Below are positions 33,624 to 46,162 of a DNA stretch of 64,000 nucleotides, piece after piece. Every line of letters begins with the position of its first letter. The first letter of the stretch is position 1. The DNA is from Gautieria morchelliformis (Eukaryota > Basidiomycota > Agaricomycetes > Gomphales > Gomphaceae): contig WHVA01000078.1 of assembly GCA_015179125.1 (NCBI GenBank), positions 124,001 through 188,000 on the forward strand, read 5' to 3'. The notes below the pieces were generated by a model. It made no database searches, was not told the DNA's origin, and saw nothing but the letters and a program-made list of their open reading frames with translations. Made by a program: the position numbers and the translations under genes.

Positions 33624-34025
33624 ATGCTGAAGGTTCGGCGTGAGTTTCAGGGGGAGTCGCATGAAGATTTGGAGCGGTGGGTGGACGATGCAGTGGAAGT
33701 TCAGGTGAGTAGTTATTTTCCCGCCCCCATCAGTTGTTCGCTCATTCGTGAGGTGTAGGGTGAACTTCGGAAGGTGCTGCACGTTGAGGAAGTGGTTGAC
33801 CCAAGGTTTGAACAACCACCCAAAGCAGAGGAGTTGGCAAAAGAGATACAGGAAGTGAGGGTGTGGCTGGAGAGTCCAGCGTGTGTCCTGCACCCGAGAC
33901 CCATGGAGGCTGAGATCGATTCAGCCACATGTTCCGTTCTGTCGCTATACCCATCGAAGGGGTCTGAAGGGGCTGAAAGGACTGGAGAAGGCTCAGACGG
34001 TATGGGTCTGAAATCCCTTGTGTGA
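33624..34025 (+). CDS. Small predicted protein or gene fragment
   Basis: Two coding blocks, 33624-33704 and 33759-34025, are separated by a 54-base interval with GTGAGT...TAG ends and stay in frame, giving 115 residues. The protein is acidic and helical (LERWVDDAVEV, then KAEELAKEIQEVRVWLES) with no recognised family. A likely acceptor just before the ATG suggests an earlier exon is missing from the model. Its place among element remains means it may be a piece of a gag or a captured host fragment. Confidence 0.35.
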
Positions 34026-34632
34026 TGGGGAAGCTAACCGCACTCTTGATCCCGGCAAAGTTTCCCTGCATAGCTCACAACCGGTCACAGCTCCAAGAGA
34101 ATCGCCACCAGCTGTAGAACCCATCATTTGGCAAAGCGACTGCATATGTTCTTTTGCCCTGCCAATGAAGGTGTATGGGATCCTGCTTTGCCGGTCAATT
34201 AGGAGAAATTCCATGTATTTTCGATATAGTGACCTTAAAATATAGCATACAGGTATTGCTATCATTGGGGATGAACTATTTAAACTTCCTCTAATTTCCT
34301 ACCATTTCTTCGCCATTTTTAACGAAGTCTTTGGCTCAAAACACTTCTATTCTGTTGCAGCAGAGTTATGAATCCACATGTATCCACAACTCTGCTTATT
34401 CAAACTCCGATGCGCGCGAACCCGAACTCGAGCCTGTGGACACTTACGCACCCACAAACTCTGGCCAACCTACCGGTTCAGACTCAGCACTCTGGAAATA
34501 GCAATTTATTCCCAAGCCTCCACAACACAGTTTGTGCAATACAAACTCAGCCCAACCTATGCTACCATAGCAACAAGGCTATGCTAGGCTGTGCTGTGCC
34601 ATGACTACACTCCTAAAATAGAATTAGGGTCA
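34026..34632. other. Unassigned sequence
   Basis: No gene or repeat was recognised between the small predicted gene and the TGACTCA array. Confidence 0.35.
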
Positions 34633-35169
34633 TGACTCACTGCCAAGCTGGAGTATTATTGGTCCAAAGTCTTGTGACTTGGGAAATGACTCCTGCATGA
34701 CTCAGAGCCTGGCTCGGCACATGACTCATGCTTGAACTCTGGTGTATCATTGGCTGAGAGGCCGCTTACCAATGAAAGGCTGTGTTGAGCTAATCCTCTT
34801 TAAGAATAAGGGTGTATCTTATTCTTAGACGTGACTCATGCCTGACTCACTACCCCATTTCTGCATGACTCACCCCCTAATCGTGGGGTGCGATTGGTCA
34901 ACACGAGTTCTGACTCATTACCCTTTTTCACTCTGACTCACTACCCCATTTCTGTGTGACTCAGTGCATGACTCACTCCCTAATCGTGAACCGTGATTGG
35001 CCAACACATGCTCTGACTCACTACCCTATTTCTCTCTGACTCACTACCCCATTTCTTTGTGACTCAGTGCATGACTCACACCCAAATCGTGAACTGCGAT
35101 TGGCCAACACATGCTCTGACTCACTACCCTTTTTCTCAATGACTCACTACCCTATTTTTTCGTGACTCA
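34633..35169. promoter_or_regulatory. Array of 17 TGACTCA sites with CCAAT boxes
   Basis: TGACTCA, the Gcn4/AP-1-type palindromic site, occurs 17 times in 537 bases where chance predicts well under one. GATTGG(C/T)CAAC, a CCAAT box in reverse, occurs three times near 34888, 34994 and 35098. These sit in three tandem units of about 106 bases containing CTGACTCACTACCC(C/T)ATTT. A TATA box follows at 35200. Confidence 0.8.
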
Positions 35170-35199
35170 TTCTAGTCTATTAATAGATGGTAGATACAA

Positions 35200-35207
35200 T
35201 ATAAAAG
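35200..35207 (+). promoter_or_regulatory. TATA box downstream of the TGACTCA array
   Basis: TATAAAAG lies about 30 bases after the last TGACTCA. The order upstream sites, CCAAT, TATA is that of a strong RNA polymerase II promoter pointing right. No intact gene follows within 700 bases, so this may be the U3 part of an unrecognised LTR. Confidence 0.6.
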
Positions 35208-35209
35208 GA

Positions 35210-36125
35210 GGCCTTACTGCCACCTTTCATCAGCCAATACATCATCATCTACTATCCACGTACCTCGTGTGACTTGCCAAGCTTGCACAGCTTACTAAGC
35301 TGCTAACCCCAGCTAGGGTTATTACACTTACTTAGTGTATTAATTCTCAGTTAAGTAGTTGCGTTTCTACTTAGCCACCCGGACTAACACTCCAGGTGAA
35401 ATTCTGCAGAGTGAGTCTGACAATCGATTTCCTTGTCAATTAGCTCTCCAATACCCGAGACGAACTGATCAGTGACTTTCCTGTTCAGTGACTTTCACAA
35501 GTCACTTCTTAAACCCTAGTCGCTCGTTTATTGCAGTGCATTGACGTTAATTGGGTCAGTCCACTTACAAACTCTCCTGTGAAGCCATTCCTATCTTTTT
35601 GGAATACTTGGACCCCGATAGTCGTCCTTGAACCTACAGACTTTTAGTTTATTGTTCAGTGCTGCTAAGAAACGTATTGCCTTCCATCCGTATTAACTTG
35701 GACTAGTTTTTACGCGGATTGCAACCAAGGTACAAATATTAAATTATTTCCGGAGTTGTGCTGCAGCATTGTTTAATATTCTTTGAGTTTCGTATACGAC
35801 ACGTTCTGATAGACCAAAGTGTTAGCTCTGACACCAAAGTCTTGAAGGGTTCCAAAACAGAAGGTGATGTGCTGAGGCAGAGGAGTCTCTTTGAGGCGAT
35901 GGCTAGATATCACAAACGGCTCTTAACATTCCTGTGAGCCGCCGAAGGGCTGGTGGAGAAGATGGTGCAGAGGTTGAGGTGTCTGATGGTGGAGGAGTCG
36001 AATGAATTAAAGGGGTTTTTAGCAGAATAAGGGGGGCCTAGGCGATAGTGAGGGGAGGATTAATGAAGTCGAGTCTTTATATGTAATATGAACAGAGGTG
36101 TATTTTCTTGGGTTTCTACGAGGTT
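35210..36125. other. Probable retroelement noncoding sequence
   Basis: Follows the TATA box and may be its transcribed leader. The right part (about 35870-36125) is probably the 3' untranslated end of G1 copy B. No protein is recognised. Confidence 0.35.
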
Positions 36126-39100
36126 CTAAGCTTTGGGCTTCTTGGGGTACTTTGCATGGAATTCGGCAAGTCTGTGAGCTGAATTAGTAACATTCGAAGA
36201 GGGTTCCCAAGACGTAGCCTTGGGGGTGTGTTTGTATCCCTTCCATTCTACTAAGTATTCCAATCTCTTTCAGCGAATGTGGCTATCAAGGATTTTCGTG
36301 ATTTCATATTCGTTGGTGGAGTTGATTTTGATAGGCGGTGGAGGGTCTGCATATCAACCTGGGATAGTAGATGTTGTAGCGGGTTCGAGAAGGGATACAT
36401 GAAACACGGGGTGGATCTGGCGAAGGTCCAAAGGTAAGCCTAAGCGAAACGCATGAGAAGATATTTTAGCTGTGATAGGATATGGGCCAAGTCTTTGGTG
36501 GTCGAGTTTCTTCAAAGGCCTTTTTGTGCGAATATTTCGTGAGTCGAGCCATACTCTGTCACCGACCTGAAACTCAGGGATCGGAATGGGGCGACTGGTT
36601 GTGGCTGAAGTGTACTGGGTAATTGATTTCTTTATTTGATCTCGAAGGTACTGGTGAAGGTCCTTGAGATCTGCCAACTGGTGATAAGCATCTTTGGAGG
36701 TGACTGAACTGAGAGATACTTCAAGCTTCAGATGGAAGCCCTTGTTGGTGAAGAAGGGTGTGACCTGGGTTGCCGAATGGCTGTGTTGTTGTAGGCCAAT
36801 TCAGCGAGGGGGAGGAGGTCGACCCAGTCATCCTGCTGGTAGTTGATGTAGACTCGGAGGTACTGCTCTAGGATTTGGTTCACTCTTCGGTCTGTCCATC
36901 GGTTTGGGGGTGGTAGGCTGTAGAAAGGTTGCCTTTGATGCCGAGGATTTTGCAGAGCGAGGTCCAGAATCAAGACATGAAGTGCTTCCCTCAATCGGAG
37001 ATGATGTTTCTGGGACTACTGTGTTTAGTGAATATGTGGCGAAGGAAGAGCATGGTGATGTCTCCTGAATCAATGTCTGAAAATGTCAGAATAAACAGAG
37101 CCATCTTCATGAGCTGGTCAACAATGACCAGGATCATGTCATGTCCATCTGAGGGTGGAAGTCCTTCGATGAAGTCCATGGAGATCAAATCCCAAAGGTG
37201 TTGGCTGATGGGCAGGAAGTGAGGAGGACCGAAGGGTTTGTGATGAATGGACTTAGCATGGCGACACTGGGAACAGGAGCTGATGTAGTTGATGATGAAA
37301 CTGGACATATTTGGCCAATGATACTGTCTCCGAATGTTCTTCATCGTTTTGCTGATCCCTGGGTGCCCTGCTAACTGATGATCATGCAACAAGCGAAGGA
37401 TGTCCAAGCGAATATCATTATGATCGGGACATACATTCGCTATTTGTACAACAGCGTTTTGCCATCCTCTCCAAGTGACTAGGGGTCTGGCTTCACATTC
37501 GAAGGGGTGTTCGCCAACGACTGAGACTGAAGACGAGTGATGTGAGCTGAGGACAAGGGGTCGGTCAACTGGCCCTGTTGGATGGATGTCAACAGTGATG
37601 CAGAGTCAAGGATGATGGCGCGAATGAGTTGCCTGGTCTTAAACATCGATTGAAAGTTGTGAGGATTCGCTAATGCATAAGCACCATCCCCCCTTTTAGG
37701 GTACACGTCGCCCCGACAGGTCAATGCATCAGGCTTTGTGCCAAGTCACCCGTCTCGGTAGCGAATGATGTAATTGAAGCCTGACAGATGTTTGGACCAT
37801 TGAACCTGGCGTTGGGTCAGCTGCTTCATAGTCGTGAAGTACTCAAGGTTCTTGTGGTCGGAGAGGACGAGGATGACGTGGGATGCTCCTTCGAGGTAGT
37901 TTTGCCATTGCTTGAAGGCGCAGAAGATGGCGAGGAGCTCCTTGTTGTAGATCTCATAGTTCATCTCGGCTGGTGCCATTCCTCGTGAATAGAAGGCGAT
38001 CAGATGGATATCACCATCGGAGGGGGTGATCTGGGAGATGATGGCAGCGACGGCGTAGTCAGAAGCGTCTGTTTCGATGACAATGGGGTTACTCAGGTCG
38101 AAGTGAAAGAGGACTGGGGCTTTCGAAAATGCAGCTTTGAGTGCTTCGAAGGCCCCCTGCTGCTTCGTTTCCCAGGCGAACAGAGTATCCTTTCTGGTCA
38201 AGCGAGTGAGTGGCAGGACAATGTCTGAGAACGAAATGATGAATCTTCTGTAGAAGTTCGCGAAGCCCAGGAATGATTGGACTTCGCGAATGTTCGTTGG
38301 TACAGGACACATTATGATAGCAGCTGTCTTTTCAACGTCCATGGAGACCCCAGCAGGAGAGATGATGAATCCAAGAAATTCGACCCAGTCTAAATGGAAG
38401 AGGCACTTTTCTGGCTTTATGAAGAGGTTGTGCTTCCAAATATGGGCAAGGACCATTCGGACATGCTCTAAGTGATCTTTCCTGTTCTTCGAGAAAATCA
38501 GCAGGTCATCGAGGTAGACTACAACGAAGACGTCAGCCATGTCTTGGAAGATGTCATTCATGAAGTGCTGGAAAGTAGCTGGGGCATTCGCCAAGCCCAA
38601 CAGCATGACGAGGTACTCGAAGGACCTATATCGGGTTCAGAAGGCTGTCTTCCACTCTTGGCCAGAGGCGATCCGAACATTGTTGAACCCAGCGCGAAGG
38701 TCAAATTTGGTATAGATGTTCACGTTTTGAGTTGGTCAATAAGGCTTGGAATGAGTGGGATAGGGTACTTGTTCTTTCGTGTGATACGATTTAACCCTCG
38801 GTATCCACACACATTCGCAGTGTACCATCCTTCTTTTTCGCGAACACAACAGGGGCACCCCTGGGTGATTGGGAGGAGCAGATGAATCCCTTGCCAAGCA
38901 TATCTTCGAGGGATTCGCGGAGTGCTTCTAATTCGCTGTTCGAGAGTGGGTATATAGGGCCATGAGGTGGTGTACCATCATTTTCGATCTCGATGGTGTG
39001 GTCATAAGGGCAATGTGGGGGCAAATCTTTGGCTTTAGCACGCAAGAAGATATCGAAGAAGTCATGGTACTCCTCTGGTACCACGGTTCTGAACATTTCT

Positions 39101-39254
39101 AACTTGTCCTTCAGTAGGGGGTTTTCGTGAAGGAGTGTAGTCAGAGCTGGTGCGTTGCCTACAGCGTGAAGTGACATTGGTTCGGGGATGGTCGGATGCA
39201 TGTTTAACATGAATGTTTCTTCTTCGCCGAGTTTCATGATTACCTCGAAGGTGG

Positions 39255-39478
39255 TGTTAGTAATTGGGATGATGACATGGCCGAGGCAGAGCCGGCACGC
39301 ACTTAGCCGGAAGTTCGAGAACGCTCTCGACTCCGGGATGCTGGTGCACCGGCATGGCATCGGCACAGCATCAGCTCGAAGGATTAGTAATATAGGAACA
39401 TCGTATTTAGTATATAAGGACAGACGATCTTGTGTAGATCATAGAATAATCAATCTATTATAACTCCTTCGTTCCACA
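39255..39478 (+). repeat. C2 5' LTR
   Basis: 224 bases, TGTTAGTAAT...GTTCCACA. It contains GTATATAAGGACAG, a likely TATA box. It differs from the 3' LTR at 13 sites, all transitions. Confidence 0.92.
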
Positions 39479-42400
39479 GGTTATGGGCCCCGTGCATAAC
39501 TAAACTACTACAAATCTAGCTTACTCCAACTACACTCTATACTCCATCAACTCAATACCGATCAACAATGTCGAGTAGCAATAACACGTACAAGATCGAT
39601 CCCTTGAACGGGGATAATTACGCGGTGTGGTGCGGTGGCTCGAGTGGATACTTGATGATTTAGATCTGTGGGACGTGGCTATTGGCATGGAGATGGAAAC
39701 GAGACTGGCAGATGCTGACAACGTCACTGTGACTGAGCAGCAGGAAATCGACGATTGGAGAAGGAAGGACAAGAAAGCTAGAAAAGAGATTTGCCTCAGA
39801 GTCGCCGATGAACAACTAGTTTACATCAATCAGACAATGTCTGCATTTGCTGTATGGACCAGTTTACAAGCGATATTTGAATCTAAGGGAGCCATGGGGA
39901 TCGTAAATCTCCGAAGAGATTTCTTCCGGACGCTTGCCGAGGATGGCGCGAACATGGAGGAGCACGTACGCAAGCTCTGCGGCATTCAACAGGAACTCAA
40001 TGCACGAGGACATTACATCAGTGACACCGAGTTCTCGAACACATTGCTGATGTCACTACCAGATTCTTGGTCAGCGTTTATTATGGCAGTAAACGCCAGT
40101 GGAGCCAGGACAACAGCTGATATATTAATAGCTCGGGTCCTCGATGAGGATCGAGCATGGAAAGCTGGATTGGCACGGCAGACGGTGCTTAAGGCGCAAC
40201 AACGTCACAGGCCCAGGAAAGATGACTCAGGAGCAACAAAGGGAAAGTGCTGAAATTGCGGCAAGAAGGGTCATTACATGAAGGACTGCTGGGCGAAAGG
40301 TGGCGGCAAGGAAGGCCAAGCACCGAAGTGGTTCAAATCAGAGAACAAAGAAATGGTTAAACAAGCGGAAGAAAAGGAGTTTGCGTTTGTATCTAAGGAG
40401 GTAGCATACAGTGCTATATCTGCATCTGACTGGCTAGCTGATTCAGCAGCAACAACACACATAGCTCGAAGCCGAAACGATTTCGCTAGCTATGCCGAGG
40501 AACCGTCGGAAATTGAAGGAATTTCACCCGGTGCGGTACTACATACACAAGGCCGAGGCACTATCTACATGGAATTCAAAGTCAGCGCCAAGATGAACAC
40601 GATCGAGCTACGTGACGTCAAGCATGCACCGGATGCACCAAACAACCTTATCAGTGTAGGGCGTCTAACTGATAAGGGCAACACGGCCACATTTACAGGC
40701 ACCGGCATAAAATTCAAATCACGCACCGGAGTTATTTTTGCACAGGGACAGAAGCACAGGTGGCTGTTCTGTATGAAGGCACGAGTCACTTGATCAGTCG
40801 AGGCACGGGATTTTGCCGCAGCAGCAAAGGGACGGTCATGGGACAAATGGCACAGGATACTCGGGCATGTCAACATAAACTCTATAAAGATGTTGAAATC
40901 TAACGATCTAGTTACTGGACTTGAGATCGACGAGTCAAACGAGCCGAGCCAGTGCAAGGCATGCATACAAGGCAAACGGCATGTGGAGCCGTTCCCCAAG
41001 AGAGCCGAGGACACTGTCGATCAGGTCGGTGACCTAACAGTATCCGATGTATGGGGGCCTGCCCAGACTGAGGGGCCATCACGTGAAAAGTATTTTTATT
41101 CTTTCATGGACATCAAATCCAGATACACGGTCATTTATTTCGGGAGCGCCAAAGATGAAGCGCTCAAGCACTTTGAGATGTACAAAGCATTCCTTGAGAT
41201 CCAAACAGGTCAGAAACTGAAGAAGTTTCGCTCGGATAATGGAGGGGAATATGTCAATAAAAATTTCAAGGAATTTTGTGCAAAAAATGGCATTATCATG
41301 GAAACCACAGCCCCATACTCCCCAGCCCAGAATGGAATTGCCGAACGACTCGACCGGACCTTACTCGAGCACGCACGGGCGATGATATTTGCCAAGAACC
41401 TGCCAAAAATACTCTGGCCCGAGGCCGTGGCTTACGCGTGTTATATCAAAAATTGATCACCCACACGAGCACTTGGAGATGATGCAACGCCGTTCCAGGC
41501 ACTATTCGACAAGAAGCCGAACATAGCACGTCTAGAGGAATTCAGGACAAACTGTTGGGTCATGGTGCCGGATCAACGCCGGGCTAAACTTGATCCAAAG
41601 GCAGAAGAACACATATTTGTTGGAGTAGCTGAACATGCAAAGGCTTGGAGGTATTACAATAAAGCCTCAAAGCATGTTCAAATCTCAAGAAATATCACAT
41701 TCGATGAAAGTGACAATAAACTCTATCCTATCCCGGATAACGATGATGACGACAGTACTATGGCACCGCTCAAGGGGGAGCACTCACCGCGCGAGCATGT
41801 GCCGGACCTGATCCCATCTACCCCGCAGATGTCATCACCCCAGACGACGCCGGTTCCTGATCCACCTGAACAAGCGCCAGCTCCACAGATTTGATGGAGC
41901 GCACATATCACTCAAAGGCCGGATTACCGGAAACTGAACGATTCAGGACGCACTGAGCAGGTTTACATAACGAGAGAAATCGTTACTGAACCTGAGAATT
42001 ACAGAACGGCAATATCACATGATGATGCGCTGATCTGGGAGAAAGCGATGGAAATTGAAATGGACCAACATAAGACGCTAGGAACATGGGAATTAACAGA
42101 ACTACCACCCGGACGAGTAGCTATCGGTTGCCGATGGGTATACGCTGTCAAAACACAGCTGGATGGACAATTAGATAAGGCCAAAGCAAGGGTTGTGGCC
42201 CAAGGGTTCACACAAAGGCCAGGGATGGATTACATCGACATCATACTCGATCGATTCAACATGATGACGGCCCACTCCGTATCTACACCTCTACACAAAA
42301 TGATCAAACTCACAACACCCATGGGCTCAACGGGTCCAACTACCGAAGTACCCTATGCTAAAGCAATCGGATCACTAATGTATGCGGCACTCAGTACATG

Positions 42401-43030
42401 ACCAGATTTGGCTTTTACCGTACAACACCTAAGTCAATTCACTACTACTTACGGAGCCGAGCACTGGACGGCAATCAAGCACGCACTCAGGTACCTCAAG
42501 GGGTCACGTGACGACGGCATAACCTTCCGACGAGACGCTGGTCTCGACCTCGAAATATTCGTTGACTCGGATTATGCTAATAGAAATGACGCACTGTCTA
42601 TTAGTGGCTATGTAGCTATACTAGGAGGGGGAGCCATCGCATGGAGCTCGAAGAAGCAACGAACGATCACATTATCTACTATGGAGGCCGAATACATGGC
42701 ACTCACCAAGGGCGCCAAGCAATTGATCTGGCTAAGGCGCCTCATCGAGGAGCTAGGAATAGATCAAACACAGCCCACATCACTTCGATCAGACAATCTA
42801 GGCGCTATCACACTATCGCATGACACAATGTACCATGTGCGTACCAAACATATCAATGTCGCATATCACTTCATCCGTGAGAAAGTGGCCTCTCACGAGG
42901 CAACACTTACGTACATACCGACGAAGGTGAACGTAGCGGACATATTTACGAAGGGACTGGACTTACACCAGCATAGGTATTTATTAGGGAAATTAGGATT
43001 TTGTTGAAGGGACTTCTCGCTGAGGGGGAG

Positions 43031-43254
43031 TGCTAGTAATCGGGACGATGACACGGCCGAGGCAGAGCCGGCATGCACTTAGCCAGAAGTTTGAGAACAC
43101 TCTCGACTCCGGGATGCTGGTGCACCGGCACAGCATCGGCACAGCATCAGCTCGAAGGATTAGTAATATAGGAACATCGTATTTAGTATATAAGGACAGA
43201 CGATCTTGTGTAGATCGTAGAATAATTAATCTATTATAACTCCTTTGTTCCACA
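43031..43254 (+). repeat. C2 3' LTR
   Basis: 224 bases, TGCTAGTAAT...GTTCCACA, the partner of 39255-39478. A polypurine tract (GCTGAGGGGGAG) precedes it, as expected for plus-strand priming. Confidence 0.92.
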
Positions 43255-44640
43255 GGCGGCCCCACTGATTAGGCTTATATGTGGGGTTGTCCTTCATGTC
43301 AGGGGCGGATCAGGAGGTGAAGAATGGAATGGGAGGTGGTCATCGGTCAGTGATTCTGTACATGGCATACAGGGGTGAGAATGGCTCGGAACGGGCTCTA
43401 TTTTTCGTCGAATAGGTTCAGCTTCTATTATGTTTTCTTTTGTGGCTGAAAATGGATGGATGAGAGTAGTAGGAAGCGGTTTGGAGGACTCAGAGGAGTG
43501 ATTCTCGATAGGCTTGGTTGAGAGAAGTAATGGTTCGCCATCCATGTCGAACGTCTGTTCGTAACCAGAAAGATTCGGAGTAGGAGTGGGTGAAGAAGTG
43601 AGATCCGGTGGAAGGACCAGGACATAAGAGAGTGGTCCAATCACCGTGTTCGGGACGTAACCCAAGGATGGCAGGGACGAATGCGAACCAGGAACTGGCG
43701 GTGGCGAAGCCATCAAGGCAGTGTGGAGTTTGGGAATACTGTCGAAGATAGCCGGAGGGGAAATCATCGTGCAGGCCATAGCGACTGTCATCCGTGGAAG
43801 TATGGAATCAGTGCCGGAATCAAACGTGATTGAGAGAGAACCCCAATTGATAGTGGGTTTTGCAGAGCGAAGCCACGGAAGCCCAAGAACGATTGCGGCC
43901 GAAGGATGTAACCCTGTGACAAGTAGCAAAATGTCCTGTGAAGAGGAGTCGCTGAAAGTGAGACTAGTATCTAGATCCTGGTGAATGAAACCAGCAGTGG
44001 CTGGCTTCCCGTCGAAAAGGGAGAGAGCAATCGGCGAACAGAGTGATGTACATACGAAACCAGGGCAAGAGGAAAATGAGCTATCAATGAAATTGGAAGT
44101 GCATAGCACCAGAGTTGATGAGAGTAGGGACGGAGTTAGAGAGACTGGGAAGGTGTACATGGATGATAAAGGATGAATTGGAATGGGAGCTAATAGAGGC
44201 GAACAAGCACATGGGTGGTACAGAATAGATAAGGTTGTTATTCGAAGAAACAGAGCAGTTATGTGTAAGAGTTGTTGAGAATGACTCGGAATCCAGTGGG
44301 AGAGAGGGTCCAGGCCTGCCAAGTAGGGCAGGAATCTGGGAAAAAGAGTGGTGCGGGGGAGGGCGACCTGCGAAGGGGTAAGGCTGTCCCGCGAATAAAC
44401 AAGGCTCAGGCCCGCCACGTGGGACAGGAATCTGTGTAAAGGATTGTTGCAGGGGAGGTGTCCCACAAATAGAAGTGGCGCAGGCCTGCCAGGTGGGGCA
44501 GGAGTCTGTGTGAAAGGCTGTGGGGAGGTTGTCCCACGAAGCGGTGAGGTTGTCCCACGAATAGAAGTGGTGTAGGGTGCATGTGAGAGTGACGAGTAGA
44601 TGGGATAATTCTTTGACTGTAGCTGTTAGTTCAATTATAC

Positions 44641-46162
44641 TGTCAAGATTGGTTTTTAGGCGTTAATATCGTGTATTAGTGAACGCAGCAAATTCCCGAA
44701 TAACTTGTGCAAATAAGTATGCCATTCGGCAAATAGGGTGAACCAATAAATGTTCAGAAGATAAGAGGGTTGCCTGAATGGAGCTCGCCCTATCTACAGT
44801 CATAGTGAAATAGCCCATGGCACTTGACAATGTAACGTGCAAGGTGTCATGGAAAGGTTGTCTAAGTAGCTGTTGGGTGAATTTATGCTCCTGCACCAAA
44901 ATCAAGCATAATATATCCAATTTGTTGTGTGGTTTCTCAATTTCTTCTCATTTTGTTCTTGTATCATGCATCCATTTCTCTGGTTATTTTCGAAATTTTC
45001 CACTCACTCCCTGTCTCTCCATTTCATCTTGTTATTTCTATTTTCACAAGTGGCTGCACCCAGCGGAGTCTGAAATGACTTCGACGTGCGAACTCTTGGG
45101 CGCTAAAGGGCCGGGTAGTAGTACATGCACAGTGAAACATTTTCCCCCTCTCTCAGTGACAACTAAATTCACTGAGAGAGGCAAGTAAATTAGTCTAGCA
45201 TTCTTTCGATTTATTAACCTAGAAATCCTCTGTAGTGAATTGTTTTCTAGGTAGTGTACAATATATTTACAGTGACAACTAAATTCACTGAGAGAGTGAA
45301 TTGTTTTCTAGTCTATTCTTTTGAGCAACAAGTCCATACCTACTGCCTATAATTCCTGTCCTCTACAGTAGCGACAATCCTTTTGTCGGTGAAGGCGCTC
45401 CTTCGGAGCCCTTCGCCGACAGCACAGAAAATAGTTCGAAGGCTAAAGTAACGAAGGTGAAGTACGAAAACTCACCAGTGGTGCTTAAGTCCTCGATAGG
45501 AATATTCAGGTGAGGGCTCAAGATGATGATCACAGTGAGGTCAAGTTTGCACAAGATAGACGTATGATAATTGAACTGAGGAATATACATGCAAATGTAG
45601 ACTACTTATATCGAATGCTCATATGATGCTAGCGAATAGGAAAGAGGCCATCTGGAGTCAGGGTTGGATAGTGGTGCGCGGTCCGGATACATAATAGATG
45701 AAATAGACATACAATAGAATGGAAGAGGGGTGCGAACATGAAACGACAGAGAGGAAAGAGGACGAAGGCCCCTATGTATGAAAACATGCCTTGGGACCTG
45801 CATATACACCACCCTGCATGGACTCTTTGTCTGCTGGGTTGATCCCACACAACCTATGGGTAGGATGCCCCACGAATGTGTCCCGGCCATATGAACACCT
45901 AAAGGGGATGGATCGAGAAGGTGATGGGGCCAGTGATGAACCATCACGCTGGGTAAAGGGTGTCAATCGTGTTTTGATGGCATGCCTGCTGGCGAATGAT
46001 GTGAGCAGCGAATGGTCATTCGGTGAATGTGGCGAAGGGCAAGTGGAACGAACATAGTGGGGGAGTGGTTGGAGGGTATGGCGAACTCAGGTGAAGATGC
46101 AAGAGGGATGATGAGAGGGGGAACAGAGACAGTGGGGTAAGGGAAATATACAGGTGATGACA
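44641..46162 (-). repeat. G1 copy B 5' LTR with a nested solo LTR
   Basis: Runs TGTCAAGATTGG... to ...GGTGATGACA in plus orientation, about 1.0 kb once the nested 497-base C1 LTR and one duplicate are set aside. Bordered on the left by GTTCAATTATAC, the start of the internal region. Confidence 0.88.
44871..45367 (+). repeat. Solo C1-type LTR inside a G1 LTR
   Basis: TGTTGGGTG...CCTCTACA in plus orientation, which is the C1 LTR reversed relative to 27184-27660. Flanked by the target duplication GTAGC (44866-44870 and 45368-45372). It includes an extra local duplication around ACAACTAAATTCACTGAGAG (near 45160 and 45280). A solo LTR is the usual product of recombination between the two LTRs of an element. 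Confidence 0.9.

Larger units (their letters stand above)
39255..43254 (+). mobile_element. Copia C2, Ty1/copia element nested in G1 copy B
   Basis: LTRs 39255-39478 and 43031-43254 are 224 bases each. The flanks are GGTGG and GGCGG, a 5-base target duplication with one transition. Parts on the plus strand: gag from 39569 (YKIDPLNGDNYAVW) through 40253, with a zinc-knuckle remnant near 40255, protease (WLADSAATTHI) around 40430, integrase 40890-41456, a reverse transcriptase remnant 42048-42401, and RNase H 42408-43007 (VDSDYANRNDA, STMEAEYMAL). It is broken in several places and older than C1 by LTR divergence. The 5' LTR is followed by GGTTATGGGCCCCG, as in C1. Confidence 0.92.
36126..46162 (-). 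mobile_element. G1 Ty3/gypsy copy B, with C2 nested in it
   Basis: Fossil gypsy element on the minus strand. Its 5' LTR is 44641-46162, which itself holds a solo C1 LTR. The protease region is 43294-44466. Reverse transcriptase and RNase H lie in 37746-39254 (YVVYLDDLLIFSKN-like catalytic core, ETDASDYAV), and integrase in 36728-37407 with its C-terminal part to 36354. A chromodomain (EYEITKILDSHI, then LEYLVEWKGYKHTPKATSWEP) ends near 36126. As in copy A, no gag-like region is visible between LTR and protease. Many breaks, clearly old. Copia C2 splits the protease and reverse transcriptase parts. The 3' LTR is not resolved. Confidence 0.88.

Noticed and set aside
36929-38475. Several plus-strand frames over the pol region of G1 copy B
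   Set aside because: They are antisense shadows of the minus-strand reverse transcriptase and integrase regions and, unlike the G4 accessory gene, show no domain of their own.
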